Source of the DNA: Aphis gossypii
Lineage: Eukaryota > Arthropoda > Insecta > Hemiptera > Aphididae
Direction: 5' to 3'
Assembly (NCBI RefSeq): GCF_020184175.1
Contig: NC_065530.1
Location: 21,987,260 to 22,051,259 of the forward strand
DNA length: 64,000 nucleotides
Within the stretch, counting starts at the first letter, position 1, and each line of letters opens with the position of its first letter. The position numbers and the translations under genes were made by a program. Shown here one piece after another: positions 1-12,172 of this stretch. The notes under the pieces are model-generated. The model did not search any database. It was not told where the DNA came from and saw nothing but the letters and a program-made list of their open reading frames with translations.

Positions 1-865
1 TAACCACTCTCCATTATCGTCAAACTGAGTATCCCGAATGTTCATGACGAATTTTTGTAAAGTGTCAGGATCTTTGTGCTTCGCTATATATGACAACCCA
101 TGAAACCTAAAAGTAAAATAAATTCATTAAATATTATCTGACTTGGCGTTATTTTTAGTACTGTTTCAAAATTTCATCTTCCCCTTTATTGATTGTAATA
201 ATTTATAGTTAGATCTATTCAAATGATTAAAAAAAATTTATTTTGTTAGTTTATTTCAAATTCACAAATAACACTAATCACAGCTCATGGTATAACGACA
301 AACTTTTTAATTTCTACATATATTTTACATACAATTTGATTTGTTTTTATATTAAAATATTATATATTATTATGTTAACTCACTTTGCTAACGCTTGTAA
401 TGCAGTTATAAGATGATCATAGTCGAGGAACATGCGTGCTTCGCTCAATTTGAATCCCAGAGGATTAACGTTCTCCACCATTATTAAATCTCTTTCGAAA
501 AATTCACCACCTTTATTACGACCGTAAAAAAATTTAGGTAATAATGGCAAGTCTTCTACTCCATTTAATGATCGGTGGCATTCAAATAGAAATGGTATAA
601 TTGTTTCATACATAATAATTTCGTTGTTAAATTGAAAGTCGATTTTAAACATATGTCTTAACTTCTCGCTTCTTAGTTTAAATTTTGTCACGACATGAAA
701 TTGTGATTCATCAGATGTTGTCACTGTACCAAATAACACTGTGGACATGTACTGATCCTGTCCCATGTGATCCTGGTTCAATTCAAACGAAACATATTTG
801 AGGTTTTTTCCAAACGCGCCATTACTAACAATTTCAGGCAATTCTTCCCGTAATAAACTATCCAT
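1..865 (-). CDS. EcKinase-like (CHK/DUF1679) gene 1, partial at window start
   Basis: Exon 1 is 865-384 and exon 2 is 106-1, cut by the window edge; the intron is 107-383 with donor GTGAGT and an AG acceptor. The splice completes a Lys codon in phase 2, joining 'ALAK' to 'FHGLSY'. I start at MDSLLREE (865), which has a good AAAATGG context and matches the start of gene 3; an upstream in-frame Met at 910 would add 15 residues. Exon 1 carries the kinase N-lobe: a glycine-containing 'GAFGKN' loop near the start, the likely ATP-anchoring Lys in 'VVTKFKLR', the conserved Glu in 'FNNEIIMYE', and 'PKFFYGRNKGGE'. The family phosphorylates small molecules such as ecdysteroids in the cytosol; the substrate here is unknown. 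Closest in this array to gene 3 (group A). The catalytic loop lies outside the window, so activity cannot be judged. Confidence 0.85.
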
Positions 866-2776
866 TTTTATAATGATTATTTTACTCGCAATAATTTGTA
901 CATTATACAACTATCTTACTTCTTATATAATTACTGACTAATTAGTATTAAGTTTTCGATAATAAGGATGATAGATTAAATTATAATTTTATACCTATAT
1001 TATCTTCACACTTCATTTACAATTCGTGTTTGTATGGTAATAACGATTAGTGGGATATAAAATTAACCAATTACATGTTTTCGAGATAAAAATATTTATG
1101 TTTAATATATGTTCAAAAAGATAAACACTTTAGGTATAATATGATGTATTGAAATTAGTATAACTGATTTCAAATAAAAACAACAATGAGTGCTATAGTA
1201 AATTATAATGATATAAATCTATATTATTATTTAGAAAAAAATCAATAGTATATTAATAATTTTCTAGAACCCTATGTGTTTATATTTTTTTTTCAACATT
1301 TTATATTTATTAATCCCTTTTTATTGTCATACGCCTTGTTTCTAATGCATATTGCGTTTAAGTCTAATTTAACAGTAGTTAGTACACTAGTATCTAAAAA
1401 TATATAATTATTAATGATTTTATTAGGAATGCAACACTTAAAATATATTATTTATTATTATTCTAATGATATGAACAAATTTTAAAAACTAACTAAATAT
1501 CATAAATTAAAATTATAATAATATTATTAAATTAAATTATTAAATATAATACAGATTCATTTTTTTTTTTTTTGTTTTATTTTTTAATGGATACATTACT
1601 GTAAACCTCTGTATAATATTCTTGGTAGCTATTACCTTTTTTTTCAGGTTCGGTACAGATTAAAAATACTGACGGGAAAGTAGTTGCCTATACAATGTTC
1701 CTTAAAATCTAAATGTGCCAGACATTGACTCTTGGTGCGTTTTAAGGAGTAATATCTAGGCATTTTGTAAGACAAACATAATTATTGGATTATTTATAAT
1801 AATACGTGAAACGTCAACGATCATTTTTAAATGTATATTTTGTATTTTTTCTTATCACGTTATCTACTACTACTAATTTATCATAATACGATATAATTTA
1901 CTTCTAAAGTATAAACGTTCTTGTATTTTACTGCATTTGTTGAAGTATTACAATTTATTATCACTTGTTATTTTTTCATAATTAATAATGTATTGTAAAA
2001 CTTACACTACTACATTACATAATTTTTTTTTGAATTAAATATTGTAAAAATATTTAGAATATACATTACCTACTTTTTTTTACTAAATTATGAACTTGTA
2101 CGGGTATTTTAAATACTAATCATAACATTATATATGTAGACGCGTAAAAGAAAATAACGTGAAAAATAATACTCACAAATTGGGATTGCCAAAGAAAGTA
2201 TTGTAATTGAAGATGCAGTTAGCTCAGTCCTTATTAAAAGGATGATTTGTATACATTTTTCATTAATGCCTTACATAACTAGTTTCTTTACTTATGTAGA
2301 GTAATAATTAAAGAGTTTAAACATTCTTATTTCTTATAATTTAATTTTATATTAAAAAGTTTAATTAAACAGACAAAATAACACAAATAATGATATAGTT
2401 TTAATATTTGTTAATATTTTCTAATCTCCATTGGCCATATTGAAACTATGAACATACATTTAGTTTATGAGAAAAACCAGAAGAAACTTTTGAGTTCGTG
2501 AATATACTTGACTGAAGTAAAAAATTGGTGCATTTCGTGTAAATGCGAACACGCACACAAATTGAAAAGCGGAAGTCTTTTCTCTTCAATGTCGTTCAAC
2601 TTTCATGACTACTAGAAGCCTTCCCAAAACCGTTTGTAACCAAATAAAAACAATAGTAAATTTATTTTTGATTAAAAACCCGCGATTGAAATGTTCCAAG
2701 CACTTTTCTCGGGGAAAACAAAACAAAAAATAAAAAAGTTTCTCGACATTCGCAGTAATTATAATGATTTATTTTA
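866..2776. other. Intergenic, gene 1 to gene 2
   Basis: AT-rich sequence with many homopolymer runs and no credible open frame. It holds the 5' flank of gene 1 and the short 3' flank of gene 2. I see no transposon ends or RNA gene in it. Confidence 0.6.
2768..2773 (-). promoter_or_regulatory. Likely polyadenylation signal of gene 2
   Basis: TTTATT on the plus strand is AATAAA in the direction of transcription, only a few bases past the gene 2 stop codon at 2777-2779. If used, the 3' UTR is very short. Confidence 0.4.
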
Positions 2777-5700
2777 TTATTCGTGATATTTCAATTTATG
2801 TGTCGACTTTATTGGTGGTAGTATGGGTGTCCTGGCATACTTGAAACGGACAAAATGATGAAGAGCGTCGGCAACCCATTCGGTGGCCAAGTTACCGCCA
2901 TTTGAGGACAATATCTCTAAAAATTTCGATTCATCGGCATCGACAAAAGAACTGCTGTCTGGCATTAGGTTTTCCTCTAACATAACGCGAGCAAAGAACG
3001 ACACGTGCACCAGACCTGAGAATCCGCATTCGAGCATTTCAGCATCGATCTGATTGCGATTCGGCACGGACACGTCACCGGCTTCCTCGGCCAGCGTCGC
3101 GCAGTACACGTCCAGCAACGCGTCCCAATGATCGTTTCGAGTCTGGCGGTCCGCATTCAAATACAATATAAACGACAGGTCTATGGCCGGCGATCCGTAC
3201 CGGATGGTCGCCATGTCGTACGGAAGTGCGTCCACTGGACGACCGCTGTCGTCGTACCGGAACAGTATGTTGTTTCGATTGAAGTCGCCATGGCATAGCA
3301 CGGCCAGTGGTTCGGTTGGAGCTGAGATGTGCTTCAACTTTTCTATAGGTTCATCCATCATTTCTGACTCGAACTGTCGTATCCACTTGACCACGTTCTT
3401 GTCGTAGTCACTACCACCACTTTCGACGTGACGTTCTTTTAGCCAATTCAAAGCCAATGCAAACAATCCTTTGAGTACGGAAGATTGGAAAATCCATTCG
3501 CCGTTTTCGGACCATGACGTATCTTTCACTTCATCGATTATCTCCTTAAATTTTATCGAGTCTTCTCGCTTGGCCCTATACGAAAGTCCGTGAAATCTGT
3601 TAACAGAGTTATAATAATAATTATTATTACATTTATTTTATTTTTATTTTTTTTTATTGTTGTAAACCATTTACAGTTTTATACATTCGTAAAAATTAAT
3701 GTATTTTATTTTCTTGGGGAATGAACCAGCTAATATCAGATACAAAACAAAAAAAAAATACTGAAAGACCAGTTAAAAACTATTACAAATAAATTCAGCT
3801 TGTCAGGTCTCTGAAGAATAATATATTGGGTATTTCTTTACAAATTGTTGAACTTTGTTAATTTGTTTAATAAAAACTTCAATTTTTAAACCTTAGCCTT
3901 AACTTTGAGTTTCAATTTTAACACTTAACGCCCGTTAGTAGTAGGTGTATGCAATTAAAGTTTCTGTACATTTACGTAGGTTGTTATTTTATTTTTAATT
4001 TGCGTATTATAAACCATACGAAATTAGTAGTATTTTATCATTTAATTTTAATATAAAATAATACTGTATAATAAATACACGATTCTGTTTTATATAAAAA
4101 CTATTTTTAAATTAAAATATTTAAGTAAAATATATTAATTATACTTGAAATAAAAAAAAAAAAATAGTTGTCTAGTATAATAATAAAATAATTAAAGAAA
4201 TATAAATATAGACATTTTAGACTTAATATGAGTGTAAGACGGCTGATTCTGAATGTTGTTGAATAATATTTCCTACTGAGATAGGTACAATTCCAGATAA
4301 GCTGATGTACATTTCATATGTGATATCCAATCTATTTTTTTGTTTTTTTTTTTGTATTATTGAGTTTAGTGAAATATTCTTTTTTGTATAAGAAAATGGC
4401 AGGGAAAATATTTTTTTTGTTATTGTAAATTTATTTATTTGTTTTTTTTTTTTTTGAATTGTCTGATTTAAAGGACTGTTGTTTTACGAATAATAAATTT
4501 ATTCGTTAAATTAAAAAAAAAGTTTATTATAAAAGTATTAAATTTGAGATGAGATGAAATAAGTGTCTAATATTGTAAACGAAAACTTTTTTTTTGGACT
4601 TTGTACCTACTCTCGTGGTTTCGATGTTCGTTATTCAACTATTTGGATAATTGTCTGATATCGCATCGACAATCATTAACTCATTTACCGATAAGATAAC
4701 GAATTTTCTTTGACTGTTATAAAATAATACAGCCTTATTTGTATACTAAGCTAACCACCATGAATAAGTAAATGTCGAATTTTTTCTACTATTTCAGTAT
4801 TAAATTAATATTTTTGATTTACTATTAAATAATAAGCATTTTAGTGTCACGTTTCATAATTTGAATATAAACTATATGATACTCTTTTTTTTAAAAAAAG
4901 TTTTGAATATTATTAGTTACACTGAGTATTGAATTATGGATTAAACAAAGATTGAATCATAAAAGAAGTTAAGTGCTCGGGGACAACTAATATTAAAATA
5001 AATACTGTAAAGAGATACAATAATACTACATAAGTCTTAATAAAATATAAATAATATATTCATACAGTTTTGTTCATACTTTTATATAGTATTATTTACA
5101 AACTAAACTATTTGTTGTTTTCTTCGCTGCACGGAAAAACATCGAATCATATCATACGATTATTAACTATGTAACTATGGCAACATAATGGTTGCTAGAG
5201 AATATCTTACACAATTCTGATTAAATAATGATGATAATAACAAAAACAATAGGCAACGTAGTATTTTTATAAAACTAAACAAATGTATTAGATGGTTAGT
5301 GGTTACTCATGTCAATAATATACTCGTATTATAATATATTATAGGTCCTATCATTAGCAATTAGTAAATACCCGTACAATATATAAATAATTATATAATG
5401 ATATAAAGTATCAACATTTTTTTTTTTTTATTATTATTATAGTTTTTATTCTGGCTCAAACATTTGTAACATTATTGTTATATCATATACTATGATAATA
5501 TATTGTTATCGTTAATTTAAAATCTTCAAACGCGCTGGAACACGAAGTACACCTTTTGATCTTTCGATTTACAATTGAAATATTAATTTTATTACTATCA
5601 CCGATAGGTAAATCTAAATATAGAACAAACGCGTATAAGTAACCGATTTCATAGTGTACCTACCAAAGTGCTGGAACCAAATATCAGCATTTTTGATATG

Positions 5701-6583
5701 ATATTAGATAATTTACATTTATATTTCCATACCGTTTGTACCGTCAGTATAATACGATAAAAAAAAAAAAAAAAAAAAAAACGAAGGTCGGACGAAACTA
5801 TAAACGTAGTCTATCGCTGAAACGTAATGCGTTCGACTCTAGCCGAATAATTACATAACTTTCGGCCTAATTTGATCACTAGTTTATACCCTATATAACC
5901 TAACCGTTTATTAGAATTCAAAATAAAAATCCCTAACCAAATCGTACGTGTAATGTATTGTAATCAATGTTTTATAGAATAAATCAGTTAATAGAATCAA
6001 AACGACCTGCACCAAAGTTAAGCTAACCAAAGCGTAACTCAATGTGTTACAATAATTATTTACACGTTTTGATCACTCACTTTGCCAAAGTCCTGAGTGC
6101 CACGACCAGGTGATCGAAATCCAAACTCAACTTGTGGCCGGTCGCCGCCGCCCGGTATTCGCCGTCGGCGGTGGCGTTTCCCAAGACGACCACGTCCCGG
6201 TGCCCGTCTTCGCCGCAACCGTTGCGCCCGTACAAGTAACGGCAGAGCTTCGGCGGCGTCCCGGCGCCGTCCCGCCGAGAGCCGCGGTCCAGCAGGAACG
6301 GCGCGATCCGTTCGTAGAACAGGATCTCGTTGTAGAACTGCCTGTCGTTGTTGCAGAGTTGCCGCAACTCGGCCGTCGGTTGTTTGTATTTCATCACCAG
6401 CCGATGGTCGCGCCGTCGGCCGTCGCGGTCGTCCACGGTGGCCACGCCGTACACCACGCAAGTGGCGAATTGGTCAGGTTCGGTGTGCAATCCTTCCACT
6501 TTGAACGACACCACCCGGCTGTCCGTCCCGAACGCTCCGGCCGCCACCATGTCCTCGATCGTTTCGTCCTCCTTCGACGTCAT
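2777..6583 (-). CDS. EcKinase-like gene 2
   Basis: Two exons, 6583-6081 and 3596-2777 (stop included), joined in phase 2 across a 2484-bp intron (donor GTGAGT, acceptor AACAG), giving 440 aa, typical for the family. The N-lobe has 'GAFGTDS' near residue 16, the Lys in 'LVMKYKQP', and 'FYNEILFYERI' with the conserved Glu. The C-lobe has an intact HGDFNRNN catalytic loop at about 270-277 and the metal-binding Asp in 'YDMATIRYGSPAIDLSF'. It is expected to be an active cytosolic small-molecule kinase; the substrate is unknown. The segment that reads 'IVLEN' in gene 7 reads 'VVLGN' here, losing a Glu that most paralogs in this window have. It is most like gene 7 (group B). Exon 1 is very GC- and CpG-rich, unlike its surroundings. 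The intron is AT-rich and otherwise featureless except for a poly-A tract. Confidence 0.9.
5759..5781 (+). repeat. Poly-A tract (23 A) in the gene 2 intron
   Basis: An uninterrupted run of 23 A. No target-site duplication or adjoining retroelement body is evident. Confidence 0.85.
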
Positions 6584-8571
6584 CGCGTTCGGAGAGCTTC
6601 GGTCGTCGTGTCGTCCGCGCGTCGACTACCGGTCTTGTTCGTCGTGTCCGCGCAGTCGGACTGGCACTGACTGGCGTGTGCGTGTCGTCGAGGTTGGTAC
6701 TGGTGAATCGCACCTAGGACCTTGCCGTCCCGTGCAATTAGTGTAGTTGTTGTTGAATCACGGCGATTACGCTATATTACAATATATATATATTATTTCG
6801 ATACGAGTTAATTGTTAATACCTGTTATTATAATATTGTTATTGTTATCGTAATAAACTTACCTAGTGTTATCCGAGGTTATCACTCGAGCACACGCACA
6901 TCAGTGACTTCTATTTGCACGCGTTACATCGGTAACTTTGCAGGCATTTCCGACGATATTGCGCTTGGAAATCTGATTGTTCGGATTGCGGCCGACCGGT
7001 GTGGTTATTTTAGTGAGGACATTGAGTTTTTTTTTTTTAAAAACACAACCCAAATAACTCACGCAATTGCTCTAAAATCACGATTGGTAGAGATCTGTGC
7101 ATATGGTTTATTTTTATCGAGAGAACACTGTAATCTTGTCTCTCGAAGACTTTTCTTCGTCATAATATGTCAAATCGGATTTTGTACGTGAACATATAAT
7201 ATGCGTTTATGTAATGAATACTGAGAACCATAAAAAGCACAACAATTCTATTTAAATTAATTAATTTTACACTAACCATATTTAATACAATTGTCGATAT
7301 AGAGACTAGAAGTCTTAGCCACTTGATCATAGTGAGATGTTTTAATAGTTAAAATAGACAAAATAACAAATGTTAAGAATTATATTAGAAAAAGGTAAAA
7401 TTTATACCTTCAAAGATGTCAGTTTAAAATGTTCAACTAAATGGGTACCGTTATGCTGTGCATTGGATGATTAGTGGAACACTATTATTATAATATTATA
7501 ACTATTGTTACTTATGCAGTTATGCATTTAAATTATATTTTATATATTGATTTTCAATTATATATGCTTACTTATAGTTATCAAATAACATATTGAACTT
7601 TAAACGCAGTGTAATCATATAGGTATAACGATAAAATAAGTCCAAATTACAATCAGATAGTATAACAATACCTTAAAATAAGATAAATCTATTTCTTTAA
7701 TAACTTCATTCTTAATATTAGGATCTATAATTAATAAGTTTTTATCTGATTAATGAATCTATTTTTTTAAATACTAATAAATTTTCCTTTATAATTTTTC
7801 CCTAAATAGAAAAATCCAAAAAAGTGGATTAATTAAGACGTTATAACAAGCATTTCATAAATAATAATTGAATTTTTTTGTATACTTAAAAAAAATATAT
7901 AATATAGTATATTTTTTAGAAATTGAAATAAAATTAATTCAAATACAAGACCTGTTTTTCACATAAATAGTGAATCCACGACCTGGAGACCCTTTTCTTT
8001 TTAATTGTGTTTTAACTTTTGTATGTGTCTTCATTCAGTATATTTGTGTGCATTTTGTGCATAACACATTTCATTTTCCTGCATTTAAGATTTCAAGGTT
8101 GATATATTATTATACATACGTAAGGTTGGTTTACATATTTTTTTCACACGCATGAGATATTATTAGTTCGACATTACTACATATTTTAATTACTTGTGAT
8201 TATTAATACACATTTCATTATTCATTTTTATCATTTATCATTGATTAACTTGTTGTTATTTTTCAATTTTTAAAGTAGGTAAACATTAATAATTTAATTT
8301 TGGATGTGTTTGTACCTTTACTCCCTATTTCCTTACTGGAATATTTATTGTACACTTTTTTTCTAATCCTTACTAAAATTATTAATTTCAAATAACATAG
8401 TATTCTTTATATATATTTTAAAACAAGTTAATACAAATATTCATATTATTATTTAAAACTAAATAATAAAACATGTGCATAGTGTTGTAATTTAAGTGAA
8501 CAATAAAGCAAACATTAAGTTATATAGTTATGATAGATCAGTACAAAACAATTTAAAAAATGTTTACTACG
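6584..8571. other. Intergenic with the gene 2 promoter region
   Basis: The first ~150 bases upstream of gene 2 stay GC/CpG-rich, and the minus strand shows an insect initiator-like TCAGT near 6668-6672, so the transcription start is probably close by. A 95-codon plus-strand frame at 6904-7191 resembles no family I know and lies in moderately complex sequence; I do not call it a gene. From about 7200 to 8570 the sequence is plain AT-rich DNA. Confidence 0.45.
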
Positions 8572-10409
8572 TCACACGTTCGTGAATTTCATGTCGACGA
8601 TGTGTTGGACCATATCAGCAACTCGTTCCGTTCCAATGTCACCACCCATTTTTAATAACCACTGAACAACTCCTTCTTCGGTCATATCCTCATCGCATAT
8701 CACTTTAGAGTTTAACTGATGAGGTAAAAAAAATGACGCATTTGCGAACCCATAAATGGCACACCTGGCTATTTCAGAGTCCAATTCAATCCTGTTTGGG
8801 ACGCGGACCCCTGAGGGTACAGACTTCGCCAAAGTCAAGCAATATTCGTTCAACAGATCGTCCCAATGACTTTCTCGCAGGTCTTGGGTCGTGTTCATAT
8901 ACAATAAAAACGATATATCTAACGCCGGTGACCCGTAGCGAGGTGTTCCAAAGTCGAATAACAGCACGTCGATTGGAAGGCCCGTTTCGTCATAACGAAA
9001 CAACACATTGTTCACGTTGAAGTCCCCGTGGCACACAACAGAAAAAGGTTCTTGTGGTTCAAACGCACGTTTTAGTGACTGGGCTATATTATCGTTAATC
9101 TTGTTAAATCGTTTTAAGTGCTCGTTGTCCCGATAAAGGTCGCCATTTCGTTCAAGCAGCCGGTCGATTCCTCTCTTACCAAATCTCCTAAACGCATCGT
9201 TTTTAAATATCCACTGCCCATCTTCGTCAAATTGAGTTTCACAGAGATCCATGATGATTTTTTGTAACCTGACAGGATCTTTGTGTTTCGCTGTGTATGA
9301 CAACCCATGAAACCTTAAAGTAAAACAAATCATAAAAATGTTATGTGACTTGACGTTAAATCATATTGTTTTTAATATTGTTTAAAAATCTTATCTTCCC
9401 TTTATTTATAAAATAAGTTTGTAATTAGACCTATCCAAACGATTAAAAAAATGTTATTTTGTTAGCTTAATTTTCAATTTACAAATTCTCAAGCAGTTAT
9501 AGTTTAATGATTAACTTTCAAACTTCAATACATTTATAAACAATTTAAAGGACTATAAAATTAATTGTAAAATCTATTTTTTGATGTATGAAAAAAAAGT
9601 GCTTTAGAAAAAAATAATTTTGGTGGTCTAAACATTTTTGTCGGACAATAAATTGCTTTCGTATTTAAATATCAGCCGTGTTTTACGAGTGCCGTCATAA
9701 AATCACACTGTCTTACGGCCTTTATCTAAAATATACGCATAATATTTATTTCACGCGATTGAAATAACTATAGAGAGATATTGATATAAGGTATAAGTTA
9801 CTAAAGTACATTTATAAAAAGGTTATATATATATATATATATATTTAGATGATCAAATTATTTTTAGTTTTATAGTCCTTTAGTTTATTTTTATAATAAA
9901 TATTAAAATATTATTGTGTTAACTCACTTTGCTAATGCTCGTAATGCAGATACAACATGATCATAGTCAACGAGTGGGTGTTTTTTGCTCGATCGAAATC
10001 CCTGATAATCAACGTTTTCCAATATTATTAAATCTCTATCGAACAAATCACCACATTTATTACGACCGTAAAAATATCGACATAATGATGGCCAGTCTTC
10101 GATTCCATTTAGTGATCGGTGGGATTCAAATAAAAATGGTATAATATTTTCATACATAATAATTTCGTTATTGAAATGAAAGTGGATTTTGTATTTTAAA
10201 CACAGTGCCTCATCTCGAAGTTTTAATTTGATCACGACATTAAATTTTGAACCGTCAGAAGTATTAACTGTACCGAATACCACTGTTGACTTGTATTGAT
10301 TCTGTCCAACGTAATCCTCATTTATATCAAATGATACATATTTTAGATTCTTCCCGAATGCGCCACTGTTCACAATTTCTGGCAATTCTTCTCGTATTAA
10401 AGAGTCCAT
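8572..10409 (-). CDS. EcKinase-like gene 3
   Basis: Exons 10409-9928 and 9313-8572 (stop included) with a 614-bp phase-2 intron (donor GTGAGT, acceptor AAG) encode 407 aa. I start at MDSLIREELPE, matching gene 1; an in-frame Met at 10457 would add 16 residues. Visible features are 'GAFGKN', the Lys in 'VVIKLKLR', 'FNNEIIMYENIIPFLF', 'CRYFYGRNKCGD', an intact catalytic loop HGDFNVNN at 256-263, and a literal DFG in 'FDFGTPRYGSPALDISF'. All catalytic residues expected of the EcKinase/APH fold are present, so an active small-molecule kinase is likely; an ecdysteroid or a xenobiotic conjugate is a family-based guess. Both exons have moderate GC (27 of 60 bases at 8881-8940), lower than groups B and C exon 2. 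Belongs to group A. Confidence 0.9.
9824..9844. repeat. (TA)n microsatellite in the gene 3 intron
   Basis: About ten perfect TA units. It lies inside the 614-bp intron, near the donor. Confidence 0.8.
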
Positions 10410-12151
10410 TGTTAAAATCGTTGTTTTGGACACAATACGTTTAACTAACTTAGTCACTGTACTGTGTAGTAGAGTACTAACTCGTTTCAGTTATGAACGA
10501 TACTATATATATACCATATAACTAACATAATATTATATTATCTTTGCACTTCACATCTAACTCATGTATACGTGGTAATTAACACAACGCAATTCACCAG
10601 ATATTATTATTAAAAAAAAAGTTTAATTTTATTATTTATAAAGTATGGTAATTAAAAGTTATTTAATTTAGTTAAGATTAAAAGATATTCATAAATTCTA
10701 AAAGTATTCTTGTGTTTCTTTGTATGATGATTTGAATTATACGAATGTGGGTGACTGAATTTTTCGTTTCATATTAATCTAAATAATACCAATACTTCAA
10801 TACTAAAAAATATTGTTTATCACTCTGTAACACAACAATGATTGTGTGATGTACAATCTATTTTTTTTTTAGTGAATCATAACTAGAATAAGTACGTATA
10901 TAGTAGAATCAAAAAAAACGCAATTACATCTCATTGTTTACCAGTCATCAATTAAAATAATACTATATTCTATTGTTTGTCATTAAAATATGGCTGTATT
11001 AAAATGTAATAATTTCTTAAGTCACTGGTGTATGATCAAATCTATAAGTTTAGTAACTATACATTTAAAAAAATATTCTGTAGATGTTACTTGCCCATAA
11101 TAAATAAAAGTTGGAGTTTGTTTTACCATGATACCATAATAAATGTAAAATTAAAATCTACTCACACAAATCACTTGCAAATAAAATATTGATATCGACA
11201 GTTAATATTAATTTATTCATGTAATTGAATAATTTAGAATTTAAATGTATACGTTGATTAGAACATTAAAACTGTAATTTTCTAAGATGTATACTTATAA
11301 CTTATTATTATTTTCACGAGTAATAATTAGTTCCGAAATAAAACAGTAACCCATCGACCGGAAGTCACTCTCATCTACTGGAACAATATCTTGTTGACAA
11401 ATTATGGTTGGTGTCACATTGTTGAGACTATAGTTCCTGTATCTCGCAATAGACAACTATTCTTGGGAATCGAACGCATATTGTCTCAACGTGACATCTT
11501 TGTGGCCAATAAGTAAGTTAAACCATCGCAAACGTACATTAAAGATGAATAAAAATCATCGCGGAGATCAAACAGCCAATCAATTCCTATTTTACCAAAT
11601 TAGTTTACCATTGTTCTTTAATTTATTAGTGTTAAAGTATCAAACACAGTCGCTGAGATATATGACGAATTGACAAGTGTTTGTAGGCGATTATAGTCTA
11701 GACTTAATGCCAGAAAGATATAAAATATATCGGAGTATAACCAAGAATACTCAACAACATATAAATTTATAAAACAAGTGTTACGTTAAAATTTCACAAA
11801 ACTACATTTCACAAATAATACTTTTTGGTAAAAATACCTAGCTAATAATTCCTAATCCCCGAATCCTGTGATTTTGCAATGACCATTTTAATAGAAATTG
11901 TATAATGTCTCCATCTGTAACAATTTCCTAAAATGTTAAATCATGTTTTGGAATTTCTCAAATTATCACCTCGTTTTAAAGATATAACTTGTCTGTAATA
12001 AATACTACTACGAAGAATGAATATAAAAGAATACAATTCCAAAGGTTTTTATCCTGTGCAAATTATAATTATAAAGTATAAAGTTATATTTCTCAAACAC
12101 TAAACATCGATTTAAATTTATACGAATTATAATATTATTGTTAATTTTTTG

Positions 12152-12172
12152 ATATATATATATATATATATA
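12152..12172. repeat. (TA)n microsatellite
   Basis: About ten uninterrupted TA units in intergenic DNA. Confidence 0.8.

Noticed and set aside
5780..5850. Possible tRNA or tRNA-derived SINE because of a GTTCGACTC box
   Set aside because: No matching D-loop box or foldable acceptor and anticodon stems could be found around it.
6904..7191. 95-codon plus-strand frame upstream of gene 2
   Set aside because: No recognisable motif, includes a poly-Phe run from a T tract, and has no visible splice partners; more likely chance or untranslated promoter sequence.
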